16,772 bases of DNA from Acetobacteraceae bacterium (GTDB lineage: Bacteria; Pseudomonadota; Alphaproteobacteria; Acetobacterales; Acetobacteraceae). The notes under the pieces were generated by a model that worked only from the letters and a program-made list of their open reading frames with translations, was not told the DNA's origin and did not search any database. The translations under genes were made by a program, and so were the position numbers. Shown here in pieces: positions 7,750 to 16,089 of this stretch (position 1 is its first letter; each line of letters starts with the position of its first letter). Where the stretch lies: NCBI GenBank assembly GCA_027489135.1, contig JAIYAI010000064.1, forward strand, positions 1 to 16,772, written 5' to 3'.

Positions 7750-8021
7750 GTCGTTCCGGCCTGGGTCGTCGTCTGGGTGGCCCGCAGGGCGCGCCGCAGC
7801 TTGGCGATCCCCGTGCGCACATGCCCGGTCCCGCACAGCGCGACCCCCTGTTCCACAAGGCTGCGGGAGGGCTCGCGCCGCGCCGCGGGGGTCGCTTCCA
7901 GCCGCGCAACCAGGCTGCCGCAGTATTCAGGGGTGTCGCTGATCACGCGGGGCGTCTGCTCGGCCTGCGCTGGGGCGGCCAGGGTCAGGGCAATCAGCAA
8001 CAGGGCGCGCGCAACCCACAT
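7737..8021 (-). CDS. Small secreted two-cysteine protein of unknown function
   Basis: The 94-residue product starts MWVARALLLIALTLAAPAQA, a clear Sec signal peptide with an AQA cleavage site after residue 20. The mature part of about 74 residues has two cysteines (Cys34 in PEYCGSLVARL and Cys63 in VALCGTGHVRTGIAKLRRAL) that could form a disulfide in the periplasm. The remainder is helical and basic, with a Thr/Gly-rich tail. I do not recognise a named family. Codon use and the third-position GC pattern fit a real gene, and no other frame fits better. It lies on the same strand as, and 105 bases after, the histidine kinase gene, and a 32-base inverted repeat sits in that gap. It could be an accessory protein of the two-component system, but that is only a guess from position. 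Confidence 0.75.
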   Translation of the reverse strand: MWVARALLLIALTLAAPAQAEQTPRVISDTPEYCGSLVARLEATPAARREPSRSLVEQGVALCGTGHVRTGIAKLRRALRATQTTTQAGTTGGD

Positions 8022-8058
8022 GGCCCCATATTGCCATGCGGCCGTTCAAGCTGCGGTG

Positions 8059-8090
8059 GGCGCCACATGAAGGGTCCGTCATGTGACGCC
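8059..8090. repeat. 32-base inverted repeat upstream of the small secreted protein gene
   Basis: GGCGCCACATGA (8059-8070) and TCATGTGACGCC (8079-8090) are 12-base arms with one mismatch around an 8-base spacer. The inner seven bases of each arm (CACATGA, TCATGTG) pair perfectly. It lies 38 bases upstream of the small gene start and 37 bases downstream of the kinase stop. No T-run follows the stem on the minus strand, so an operator or mRNA structure is likelier than an intrinsic terminator. Confidence 0.6.
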
Positions 8091-8126
8091 CCATTCCGTG
8101 CGTTGGTCGCAAAAAAGACATGCGGG

Positions 8127-9569
8127 CTACTGCAAGGGCAGACGCAGCCGCGCGCGTAGCCCCGGCCGGCTCGTCCCCGGCCGGGCATCCTCGAGCCTGA
8201 GCGTTCCGCCATGCAGATGCGCGACCGCCTGCACCAGCGACAGGCCGAGCCCGGATCCCGGCGTGCCGCGCGCCTTGTCGGCGCGGAAGAAGCGCTCTCC
8301 GGCATGGGCACGGTCCTCGGCCGTCAGGCCGGGTCCGTTGTCGGACACCGCGATTTCAAGGGCCCCGCCATCGATCCGGGTCGAGAGCGTGACCTCGCCG
8401 TCCTGCGGCGCGAACTTGATGGCGTTGTCGAGCAGGTTCGCCACGGCTTGGAGCAGCAGGTCGCGATCGCCCACGAGCTCGAGCCGCGGCGGCAGATCCG
8501 TCAGCAGCCGTTGCCCGCGGGCCTCCGCCATCGCCTCGTAGATCTCGGCGGCGTCGGCGAGCACGGGGCAGAGGTCGAAGCGCGCGAAGGCGGCGCGTCG
8601 CGCCCCCGCTTCGGCCTCGGCGATGCGCAGCAGGGCCTGGAAGATGCGGCTGATGTTGTCGAGGTCGGCGATGCCCTGCTCGACGGCGGCGCGCAGCGAG
8701 TCCTCGTCCGACGCGGTGTCCAGCGCCTCCTCCAGCTTCGCCCGGGCCCGCGCGATCGGCGTGCGCAGATCATGCGCGATCGCGTCGGACACGCCGCGCA
8801 CACCCTCCATCAGCGTGCCGATGCGGTCCAGCATGCGGTTCATGGTCTGGGCGAGCTGGTCGAACTCGTCGCCGCGGCCGGAGAGCACGACCCGGGAGGT
8901 CAGGTCCCCGCCGGCGATCGCCGAGATGGTCGCGAAGGCCGGGCGCATGCGGTACTGCAGGACCATGCGCAGCAGCCAGGCGCCGCAGATCGCGAACACG
9001 ATGACCGCGGAGGAGGCCCAGATCACCCCCTCGGTCAGCAGGCGCTGCAGCTGCTGGCGTTCCGTCTCGTCGCGGCCGATCAGCAACTGCATTCCGGGCA
9101 GGTTGACGAGGTGCAGCCGGGCCTCCGCCTGCACCCCGTCATGCAGGACGCGGGTGCGCCACCAGGTCGCATCGGGCGGCTGCGGCTCGGGGCGGCGATC
9201 CAGGTTGCCGGCGAGGCGTCGGTTCGACGCCGTCTCGACCAGCATGTAGATCGACTCGTTCTGCACATCCACCGCGAGGCGTTCCTCGATCGCCTCGATC
9301 AGGCCCGGGCGTCCAGCGTCGCGGTAGCGCTCGGCCAGCGCGATGGCGTCGGCGCGGATCGCCGCGTCGGCCTGGCGCACCAGCGCGCCGGCCGTCGCCC
9401 ACCACAGCATCGCCACCAGCGCGACGAAGGCGGTCGCGAAGAGAGCGGCAAAAAGGACCGCAAAGCGGAAGCCGGCGCTGCGCAGCAGACGCGGTTGCAC
9501 CAGCCCCATGGCGGGTCGCGCCGTCGAGGACGAGTTCGCGGACGGCGCCCCGCCGCCGGTACCATCCAT
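8127..9569 (-). CDS. HAMP-domain sensor histidine kinase
   Basis: This is a 480-residue inner-membrane sensor kinase. A first membrane helix spans about residues 35-57 and a second about 180-202; the roughly 120 residues between them form the periplasmic sensor. HAMP follows (about 203-255), then the dimerisation/phosphoacceptor domain with His266 in SDAIAHDLRTPIARARAKLE. The ATPase domain shows the N box (NLLDNAIKF, 378-386), D box (SDNGPG, Asp410) and G2 box (GSGLGLSLV, 438 onward). The start ATG at 9569 has GGAGG seven bases upstream. The gene follows its response regulator by 27 bases, so they are surely cotranscribed and act as a pair. Its stimulus is unknown. The upstream Do-type protease suggests envelope stress or metal/cationic stress sensing, which is inference from context only. 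Confidence 0.96.
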   Translation of the reverse strand: MDGTGGGAPSANSSSTARPAMGLVQPRLLRSAGFRFAVLFAALFATAFVALVAMLWWATAGALVRQADAAIRADAIALAERYRDAGRPGLIEAIEERLAVDVQNESIYMLVETASNRRLAGNLDRRPEPQPPDATWWRTRVLHDGVQAEARLHLVNLPGMQLLIGRDETERQQLQRLLTEGVIWASSAVIVFAICGAWLLRMVLQYRMRPAFATISAIAGGDLTSRVVLSGRGDEFDQLAQTMNRMLDRIGTLMEGVRGVSDAIAHDLRTPIARARAKLEEALDTASDEDSLRAAVEQGIADLDNISRIFQALLRIAEAEAGARRAAFARFDLCPVLADAAEIYEAMAEARGQRLLTDLPPRLELVGDRDLLLQAVANLLDNAIKFAPQDGEVTLSTRIDGGALEIAVSDNGPGLTAEDRAHAGERFFRADKARGTPGSGLGLSLVQAVAHLHGGTLRLEDARPGTSRPGLRARLRLPLQ

Positions 9570-9596
9570 CCCGCCGCCTCCGCCGCGCCTGGCCCC

Positions 9597-10277
9597 TCAG
9601 GCCTCGGCGCGGATCATGTAGCCGGCATTCCGCACCGTGTGGATCAGCGGCTTGTCGAAGCCGCGATCGAGCTTCTGCCGCAGCCGGGAGACATGCACGT
9701 CGATCACGTTGGTCTGGGGATCGAAATGGTAGTCCCAGACCTTTTCCAGCAGCATGGTGCGGGTCACCACCTGGCCGACATGGCGCATCAGGTGCTCCAG
9801 CGGGCGGAACTCGCGCGGCTGCACGTCGATCTTCTTGCCCGCGCGGGTGACGGTGCGCGACAGCAGGTCGAGCTCGAGGTCCGAAACGCGCAGCTTCGTC
9901 GCCGGCGCGTCGCCGGAGGGGCGGCGGCCGAGCACCTCGCCCCGGGCAAGCAGCTCGGCGAAGGCGAAGGGCTTGGTAAGGTAGTCGTCGCCGCCCGCCT
10001 TCAGGCCCTTCACCCGCTCATCCACCGCCGACAGCGCGGAGAGGAACAGCACCGGGGTACGGTTGCCCTGGCTTCGCAGCGTCTCGACCAGGCGCACGCC
10101 GTCGACGCCGCCGGGCAGCATGCGGTCCAGCACCAGGACGTCGAACTGCTCCGAGGCAGCGAGGAACAGGCCGTCGCGGCCATTCGACGCGTGCTCGACC
10201 GTATGGCCGGCCTCCTGCAGCCCCTTGCGCACGAAGCGGGCGACTTCGGCGTCATCCTCGACCAACAATATCCGCAT
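9597..10277 (-). CDS. OmpR-family response regulator
   Basis: This 226-residue DNA-binding response regulator is phosphorylated by the adjacent kinase. The receiver domain (1-118) has the acidic pair Asp8/Asp9, the phosphoacceptor Asp51 in VLVLDRMLPG, switch residue Ser80 and Lys102 in YLTKPF. The winged-helix domain (about 127-224) shows the family pattern: LELDLLSRTVTRAGK, PREFRPLEHLMRH, VWDYHFDPQTNVIDVHVSRLRQKLD and IHTVRNAGYMI. The ATG at 10277 is preceded by GGAGG eight bases away. It is 168 bases downstream of the Do-type protease gene on the same strand, with a small upstream frame and a tandem repeat in that gap. Target sites cannot be identified from the sequence alone. Confidence 0.97.
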   Translation of the reverse strand: MRILLVEDDAEVARFVRKGLQEAGHTVEHASNGRDGLFLAASEQFDVLVLDRMLPGGVDGVRLVETLRSQGNRTPVLFLSALSAVDERVKGLKAGGDDYLTKPFAFAELLARGEVLGRRPSGDAPATKLRVSDLELDLLSRTVTRAGKKIDVQPREFRPLEHLMRHVGQVVTRTMLLEKVWDYHFDPQTNVIDVHVSRLRQKLDRGFDKPLIHTVRNAGYMIRAEA

Positions 10278-10445
10278 CTCATCTGCCTCCGGGCCGCGTC
10301 TGCGCCGCCGCAGCGCGCGCGAATCGCGCCGTCGATCGGAAACTAGCGCAGAAATGCCGGATGGCGCTGCTTCCTGTCGCGCTTTTCATCGCGTCGTACG
10401 GTGGCCCGCCCAGCCCTCGGCCCCGTCCGCGGGACGCTTGCCCGC
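10278..10445. promoter_or_regulatory. Intergenic region between the protease and response-regulator genes
   Basis: The 168 bases hold the second copy of a 36-base tandem repeat at the protease end and a GCGCG-N5-CGCGC inverted repeat near 10316. They also hold a possible 36-codon frame (10389 to 10279, minus strand) that ends one base before the regulator ATG but lacks a ribosome-binding site. The regulator promoter is expected here, but I cannot point to convincing -35/-10 elements. No T-rich terminator for the protease gene is visible, so read-through is possible. Confidence 0.35.
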
Positions 10446-11567
<1,122 letters not shown>

Positions 11568-11628
11568 CGGGGCGGGGAATCCTGTGCTTCGGGGCGCGGC
11601 CGGATGTTGGCGGCGCCGGGGACTTGGT

Positions 11629-14082
11629 TCAACGGGGGCGCGGCCGCTCCGGCGGCGCCGTGGCGGTCGCCGGGTCCTCCGGCCAGTCGTGCTTCGGGTA
11701 GCGGCCGCGCATGTCCTTGCGCGCATCCGCCCAGCCGCCCTTCCAGAAGCCGCCGAGATCGCCGGTGACGGCGATGGGCCGACCGGCGGGGGAGAGCAAG
11801 GCGACGTTCAGCGCGACGCGGCCCTCGGCGAGGCGCGGCAGGCCGGCCATGCCGTAGAGGTGCTGCGCGCGGGCTTCGACCGTGGGCACCTCCCGCGCAT
11901 AGTCGACGGCGGCGGACCGGCCGGCGGGCAGGGCGATCCGGGCGGGCAGGGCGGTATCCAGGCGCTGCCGCCTGGGCCAGTCGAGCAGCCCGGCCAGGAT
12001 GTCGTGCAACGGCAGGGATGCCAGCTCCGCCAGCTTCGACCGGCCGTGCAGGTGCGGCGCCAGCCAGTCCCGCACCGTGGCCGAGAGTGCGGCGTCCGAG
12101 AGGTCGGGCCAGTCCGCGCCCTCCACCTTGCGCAGCCAGCCGATGCGGGCGCGAAGCTGGGTTGCGGCGTCGGTCCAGGGCAGGTCGCGCAGACCGCGCT
12201 CCGCCACGGCATCGGCCAGGGCCTCCGCGATCACGGCGGGGTCGGCGCCGGCGAGCGGCGTCTCCTCCAGCACCAGCGGGCCGAAGCGCAGGCGCCGGCG
12301 GGCGAGCACGGCGCCGGCACGGGCATCGAAGGCGGCCCCCTCCTCCCGCAGGAAGCGGTTCGGGAAGCGCGCCTCCAGCACGGCGCGATCGAGCGGCGCC
12401 GCCATGCGGATGCGCGCCTCGGTCCCCTGCAGCGCCAGGTCGGCCACGGCCAGCAGCGCCTGCTTGGCCAGCGGATCCGTGGACGGCAGCCGCGCGCCCT
12501 GGCCCGAGGCAAGGCGGAAGGCGCCGTCCATCACGCCGCGCTTCGCCGCGATCCGGTCCGGGAAGCCGGCCGCCAGCAGCGCGCCGGCATCGCCCTCCGG
12601 CAGGGCGTTGCCGTGCAGGCCCAGGCGCCGGCGGTGCTGCGCGGCGGCGCGGCGGATGCGCTGGATGGCGCCGCGATCCAGGTTCGGATGGTCCCAGCCA
12701 TGCAGCAGGGACAGGCGGTCGTTGATGTCGCTCGGCGCCTCGCGGTCCCGGATGGGATCCCGCTCCTCCAGCAGCGCGGCGAGGTCGGCGGCCAGCGCGC
12801 GCTCCCCCTCCGTCTCCGCCGCGGCGAGCATGCGGGCGAGGCGGGGATGCGTCCCCAGCTTCGCCATGCGCCGGCCCATCGCGGTGATCCGCCCGTCCCG
12901 GTCCAGCGCATCCAGGTCGCGCAGCAGCGCCCGCGCCGCGGCGAGCGCCCCGGCTGGCGGCGGGTCGAGCCACCCAAGGTCGGCGGGTTCCGCCCCCCAG
13001 GCGGCGCAGTCCAGCGCCAGGCCGGACAACTCCTCCTCCAGGATCGCCGGCCGGTCCTGCTGGGCGAGACCGCGATGCAGCGCCTCGGTCCAGAGGCGGA
13101 TGGCGACCCCGGGCGCGGTGCGGCCGGCGCGGCCGGCGCGCTGCTCGGCGGCCGCCTTGCTGATGCGCACGGTGGCGAGGCGCGCCAGGCCCGTCGCGGG
13201 ATCGAGCCGCGGCGCGCGCCGGTACCCGCCATCGACCACGATGCGCACGCCCGGCACGGTCAGCGAGGTTTCGGCGATGGAGGTGGCCAGCACGACCTTG
13301 CGGCGATCGGAGGGGTTCAGCGCCCGGTCCTGCTCGGCGGGTGGCATCTCCCCGTGCAGCGGCAGGACCTCCGCCTCCACCCCGCCCAGGCGTTCCTGGG
13401 TGCGGCGGATCTCGCCCCAGCCCGGCAGGAAGGCCAGCACATCGCCGGGATGCGCGCGCAGCGCGGCGCGGATGGCGCCGGCCATGGCCTCGGGCAGGTC
13501 GCGCGGCCGGTACTCCACCGCCACGGGGAAGGCGCGGCCGAGCGACTCCACCAGCGGCGCGTCACCCATCAGCCCGGTGAAGGCCGCCCCGTCCAGCGTG
13601 GCCGACATGGCCAGCAGCCGAAGCTCCGGCCGCAGCGCCCGCTGCAGGTCAAGGCAGAGGGCAAGCGCGAGGTCGGTATCCAGGTTCCGCTCATGCGCCT
13701 CGTCGAACAGCACCGCCGCGACGCCCTCGAGCCCCGGATCGGTCTGCAGGCGGCGGACCAGCAGACCCTCCGTCACCACCTCCACCCGCGTGCGGTCCGA
13801 CACGGCGCGATCCAACCGGGTCGAGACGCCGACCAGCCCGCCAGGCGCGCCCTCCCCCACCAGGTCGGCCATGCGGCGGGCGGCGGCGCGGGCGGCGACG
13901 CGGCGCGGCTCCAGCACCAGGATCTTCGCCCCTGCCGCCCAGGGCTCCTGCATGAGCACCAGGGGAACCAGCGTGGTCTTGCCGGCGCCCGGCGGCGCGA
14001 CGAGCACGGCGTTGGACCCGGCGCGCAGCGCGGCGGTCAGCGCCGGCAGCGCTTCGGCGACGGGCAGGTCCAGGGGGAGCAT
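11629..14082 (-). CDS. hrpB: ATP-dependent helicase HrpB
   Basis: This 817-residue DEAH-box RNA-helicase-like ATPase has the usual HrpB length. The motifs run in order: Walker A APPGAGKTT (29-37), DEAH (127-130), motif III SAT (160-162), a motif V region LATSIAETSLTVPGVRIVVDGG (265-286) and motif VI QRAGRAGR (314-321). The HrpB-specific C-terminal domain ends with a VTGDLGGFWKGGW segment and KDMRGRYPKHDWPEDP, a hallmark of the family. Its precise cellular role is poorly defined; it probably acts on RNA in the cytoplasm. The ATG at 14082 lacks a Shine-Dalgarno, and a TATGCG just five bases ahead of it might act as a -10, which would give a leaderless transcript. The downstream protease starts 61 bases after its stop, so they may be cotranscribed. 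Confidence 0.97.
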   Translation of the reverse strand: MLPLDLPVAEALPALTAALRAGSNAVLVAPPGAGKTTLVPLVLMQEPWAAGAKILVLEPRRVAARAAARRMADLVGEGAPGGLVGVSTRLDRAVSDRTRVEVVTEGLLVRRLQTDPGLEGVAAVLFDEAHERNLDTDLALALCLDLQRALRPELRLLAMSATLDGAAFTGLMGDAPLVESLGRAFPVAVEYRPRDLPEAMAGAIRAALRAHPGDVLAFLPGWGEIRRTQERLGGVEAEVLPLHGEMPPAEQDRALNPSDRRKVVLATSIAETSLTVPGVRIVVDGGYRRAPRLDPATGLARLATVRISKAAAEQRAGRAGRTAPGVAIRLWTEALHRGLAQQDRPAILEEELSGLALDCAAWGAEPADLGWLDPPPAGALAAARALLRDLDALDRDGRITAMGRRMAKLGTHPRLARMLAAAETEGERALAADLAALLEERDPIRDREAPSDINDRLSLLHGWDHPNLDRGAIQRIRRAAAQHRRRLGLHGNALPEGDAGALLAAGFPDRIAAKRGVMDGAFRLASGQGARLPSTDPLAKQALLAVADLALQGTEARIRMAAPLDRAVLEARFPNRFLREEGAAFDARAGAVLARRRLRFGPLVLEETPLAGADPAVIAEALADAVAERGLRDLPWTDAATQLRARIGWLRKVEGADWPDLSDAALSATVRDWLAPHLHGRSKLAELASLPLHDILAGLLDWPRRQRLDTALPARIALPAGRSAAVDYAREVPTVEARAQHLYGMAGLPRLAEGRVALNVALLSPAGRPIAVTGDLGGFWKGGWADARKDMRGRYPKHDWPEDPATATAPPERPRPR

Positions 14083-14259
14083 GGCGGCGCATAGCCGGCA
14101 GGGAAGAGTTCAGCAATTCCAGGCGATAATCGCATCGCACGGACACATGCGAGGGGCCATCGCAGCGGCGCCCGACACGTCTCTATTCTTGAAACGTCTC
14201 AAGAACGAAGAGTTAATCTTACCCTTTCCACGGCGCTGGCCCCGCCCGACACTGGCGCC
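14083..14259. promoter_or_regulatory. Divergent intergenic region between hrpB and the second Bug receptor
   Basis: The 177 bases contain the only clearly AT-richer patch of the window (about 14185-14225). On the plus strand TTGAAA (14189-14194) and GTTAAT (14212-14217) are 17 bases apart, matching sigma-70-type -35 and -10 boxes at 5/6 and 4/6. Small inverted repeats also occur: GCGAT-A-ATCGC at 14123-14133 and TCGCA-N8-TGCGA at 14135-14152. Neither downstream start codon has a good Shine-Dalgarno. Confidence 0.5.
14186..14205. promoter_or_regulatory. 20-base near-perfect palindrome, candidate operator over the -35 box
   Basis: The arms TTCTTGAAAC and GTCTCAAGAA match as inverted repeats at 9 of 10 positions, with no spacer. 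The site contains the TTGA-N6-TCAA pattern known for Fnr/Nnr-type regulators, but could equally serve another dimeric regulator. It overlaps the predicted -35 (14189-14194) of the second Bug receptor, which would suit repression. A direct repeat ACGTCTC (14177-14183 and 14194-14200) overlaps it. Confidence 0.6.
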
Positions 14260-15231
14260 ATGAGGCTTCCCCGTCGCGCCCTGCTGGCCCTGCCGCTCGC
14301 CACCGAAGCCACCGCGCAGACCCAGCCGGCCTGGCCTGCCAGGCCGATCACCCTGGTCGTCGCCTCGGCCCCCGGCGGGGCGTTGGATGCCGCGGCGCGC
14401 GTGCTGGCGCCGCGTCTGGCCGCGCTCCTCGGGGCGACCTTCGCGATCGACAACCGCGGCGGCGCCGGTGGGGCCCTAGGCATGGACGTCGCCGCGCGCG
14501 CGCCCGCCGACGGCCACACCCTGCTCTTCGCCCATCTCGGCGTACTGGTGATCCACGGCCTGCTGCGGCCGTGCGAGGCGGTCGACACCCTGACCGCCTT
14601 CGCCCCCGTCTCCCTCGCGGTCGAGGTGCCCTCCGTCCTCGTCGTCCCCGAGGCCCGCCCCTGGCGCGACCTGCCGGCGCTGATCGCTGCGGCGCGGGCG
14701 AAGCCCGGCGCACTGTCCTGGGGCCATTCGGGGATCGGCAGTACCAACCACCTCTCGGGCGCCCTGCTCGACCGCGCGGCGGGGGTCGAGACGGTGGGTG
14801 TGCCCTATCGCGGCGGGGCGCCGCTGGCGCTCGACCTGCTGGCCGGGCGGCTCGACTTCTCCTTCGTCACCAGCGCCTCGGTCTGGCCGCATATCCAGGC
14901 CGGACGCCTCCGCCCGCTCGCGGTGCCCGCCACGGCGCGGTCGCGCTTCCTGCCCGAAGTGCCGACGGTGCAGGAGGCCGCCGGCCTGCCCGGCTTCGAG
15001 GTGCGGAACTGGTACGGGCTGCTGGCGCCTCGCGCGACACCGGCGCCGGTGCTGGCGGCGCTCGGCGCGGCGATGCGCGCGGCACTGGCGGAGCCGGAGG
15101 TGATCGCCGCCCTCGACCGGCAGGGGCTGGAGGCGACGCCATCGACGGCCGAAGGCTTCGCCGCGACGATCCTGGCGGAGCGGGAGAAATGGGCGCCGAT
15201 CCTGAAGGCCGCCGGCGTGACGGTGGAGTGA
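14260..15231 (+). CDS. TctC/Bug-family periplasmic solute-binding receptor (second copy)
   Basis: This is a 323-residue member of the same receptor family as the gene at 6741 but clearly diverged from it. A short signal peptide (about residues 1-20, LPRRALLALPLATEATAQ) precedes the mature protein. The family landmarks are ARPITLVVASAPGGALD (27-43), FAIDNRGGAGGALGMDVAAR (61-80), WGHSGIGSTNHLSGALL, GVPYRGGAPLALDLLAGRLDF and the late segment FEVRNWYGLLAPRATPAPV. Unlike the first copy it keeps the glycines in the PYRGG segment. The ATG at 14260 lacks a good Shine-Dalgarno but gives a complete signal peptide. No TctA/TctB genes are present. The gene has its own AT-rich promoter with a palindrome and is convergent with the Crp/Fnr-type regulator, 43 bases away. 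The ligand is unknown, probably a carboxylate. Confidence 0.94.
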   Translation: MRLPRRALLALPLATEATAQTQPAWPARPITLVVASAPGGALDAAARVLAPRLAALLGATFAIDNRGGAGGALGMDVAARAPADGHTLLFAHLGVLVIHGLLRPCEAVDTLTAFAPVSLAVEVPSVLVVPEARPWRDLPALIAAARAKPGALSWGHSGIGSTNHLSGALLDRAAGVETVGVPYRGGAPLALDLLAGRLDFSFVTSASVWPHIQAGRLRPLAVPATARSRFLPEVPTVQEAAGLPGFEVRNWYGLLAPRATPAPVLAALGAAMRAALAEPEVIAALDRQGLEATPSTAEGFAATILAEREKWAPILKAAGVTVE

Positions 15232-15274
15232 TCCCGCCACCGCCGCCCAGACCGCCGCCGCACTGGCCGGCCCG

Positions 15275-15964
15275 TCACCCATAGGCGCATTGCGCCAGCC
15301 CCGCCGCATCGAGGACCGCGATCCGCTCGCGGCGCAGCGCCACCCAGCCCCGGGCCTCGAAGGTCGAGAGCGCCCGCACGACGGATCGGCGCGAGGCATT
15401 GGCCATCTCGCCCAGCTCCGCCTGGCGCAGCCGGAAGCCGGCGGGGTCCTGCGGGATCTCGCCCTCATCCGTCCGGGTCAGCCGCAGCAGCGTCGCCGCG
15501 ATGCGCCGGTCCGTCTGCCGGATCAGCAGGTCGCTCACCACGCGGACGGCGAGTTGCATGTTCAGGTTGGCGAGGTCGGTGAAGGCCCGTGCGGCCTCGA
15601 TGCTCGATGCAGAGAGCGCGCGGATCGCGGCCAGCGGCAGGTGCAGCGCCAGCGAGGGCTCGGTGGCGCGGAAGCCCAGCATGCGCCGCCGCTCCGCGAC
15701 GATCGGGCCATTCCCGAACCATACGCCGGCCCGAACGATGGTGGCGACGGCCGGCCCGGCGACCGCCGTCGTCGCCGAGATGGCGAAGCCGCCGCGCGCG
15801 ATGCCGTAGATGCCGCCCGCTGGGTCACCGATCTCGAAGACCAACGCGTCGGCGGCAAAGGCCACGGGGCGGGCCCGGTCGAGGACGGCGCGCCGGACCG
15901 CGGGCTCGCATCCGGCGAGCCACCCGCGCGCGGTCAGGATTGTCTCGATGCTCGCGCGGTCCAT
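15275..15964 (-). CDS. Crp/Fnr-family transcriptional regulator
   Basis: This 229-residue regulator has an N-terminal cyclic-nucleotide-binding-type beta-barrel (about 15-125: LVFEIGDPAGGIYGIARGGFAIS), a long dimerisation helix (about 120-150) and a C-terminal winged helix (about 175-220: FRLRQAELGEMANASRRSVVRALSTFEARGW). Only Cys19 and Cys226 are present, so the Fnr-type four-cysteine iron-sulfur sensor is absent. The recognition helix has Arg (SRRSVVR) where Crp and Fnr have the base-reading Glu. The ATG at 15964 is favoured by GAGGG seven bases upstream; the frame extends to 16204 but overlaps the divergent gene. It is divergent from the amidohydrolase, with an 18-base palindrome in the shared 125-base gap, so it likely regulates itself and perhaps the amidohydrolase (inference). 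The effector is unknown. Confidence 0.92.
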   Translation of the reverse strand: MDRASIETILTARGWLAGCEPAVRRAVLDRARPVAFAADALVFEIGDPAGGIYGIARGGFAISATTAVAGPAVATIVRAGVWFGNGPIVAERRRMLGFRATEPSLALHLPLAAIRALSASSIEAARAFTDLANLNMQLAVRVVSDLLIRQTDRRIAATLLRLTRTDEGEIPQDPAGFRLRQAELGEMANASRRSVVRALSTFEARGWVALRRERIAVLDAAGLAQCAYG

Positions 15965-16089
15965 CCGATCGCCCTCGTTTTCTGGAGGGAAGTTAATCCC
16001 GCTTGCGCCAAATGGCGCAAATGGCCGAATCAGGGGCTGCAAGACTACCGCCAGGCGCGCGCTCGGGCGTGCCGTCTGGAAGCCGCGAC
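15965..16089. promoter_or_regulatory. Divergent promoter region, Crp/Fnr-type regulator and amidohydrolase
   Basis: These 125 bases must carry both promoters. On the minus strand a TTGCGC (16020-16015), which is half of the palindrome, lies 16-18 bases before the AT-rich ATTAAC patch near 15996. That would give a regulator promoter with the operator between its -35 and -10. A smaller GGGA-N6-TCCC repeat (15987-16000) overlaps that patch. The promoter for the amidohydrolase is less clear. Confidence 0.45.
16003..16020. promoter_or_regulatory. 18-base palindrome, candidate operator of the adjacent Crp/Fnr-type regulator
   Basis: TTGCGCCA (16003-16010) and TGGCGCAA (16013-16020) are perfect 8-base arms around AA. 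Size and symmetry fit a Crp/Fnr dimer site, with TTGCG half-sites rather than TTGAT or TGTGA. It lies 39-56 bases ahead of the regulator ATG and 70-87 bases ahead of the divergent amidohydrolase ATG. Confidence 0.65.

Noticed and set aside
8100..8130. Run of six A (six T on the minus strand) after the kinase gene as an intrinsic terminator
   Set aside because: The only stem before it is about 5 pairs with a mismatch and overlaps the stop codon; the strong inverted repeat lies after the T-run, the wrong order for termination.
8211..10346. Long plus-strand frame across the kinase and regulator genes
   Set aside because: Kinase and regulator motifs are intact on the minus strand. The plus frame gives a His/Gln/Arg/Gly-rich product spanning two genes, typical of antisense shadows at high GC.
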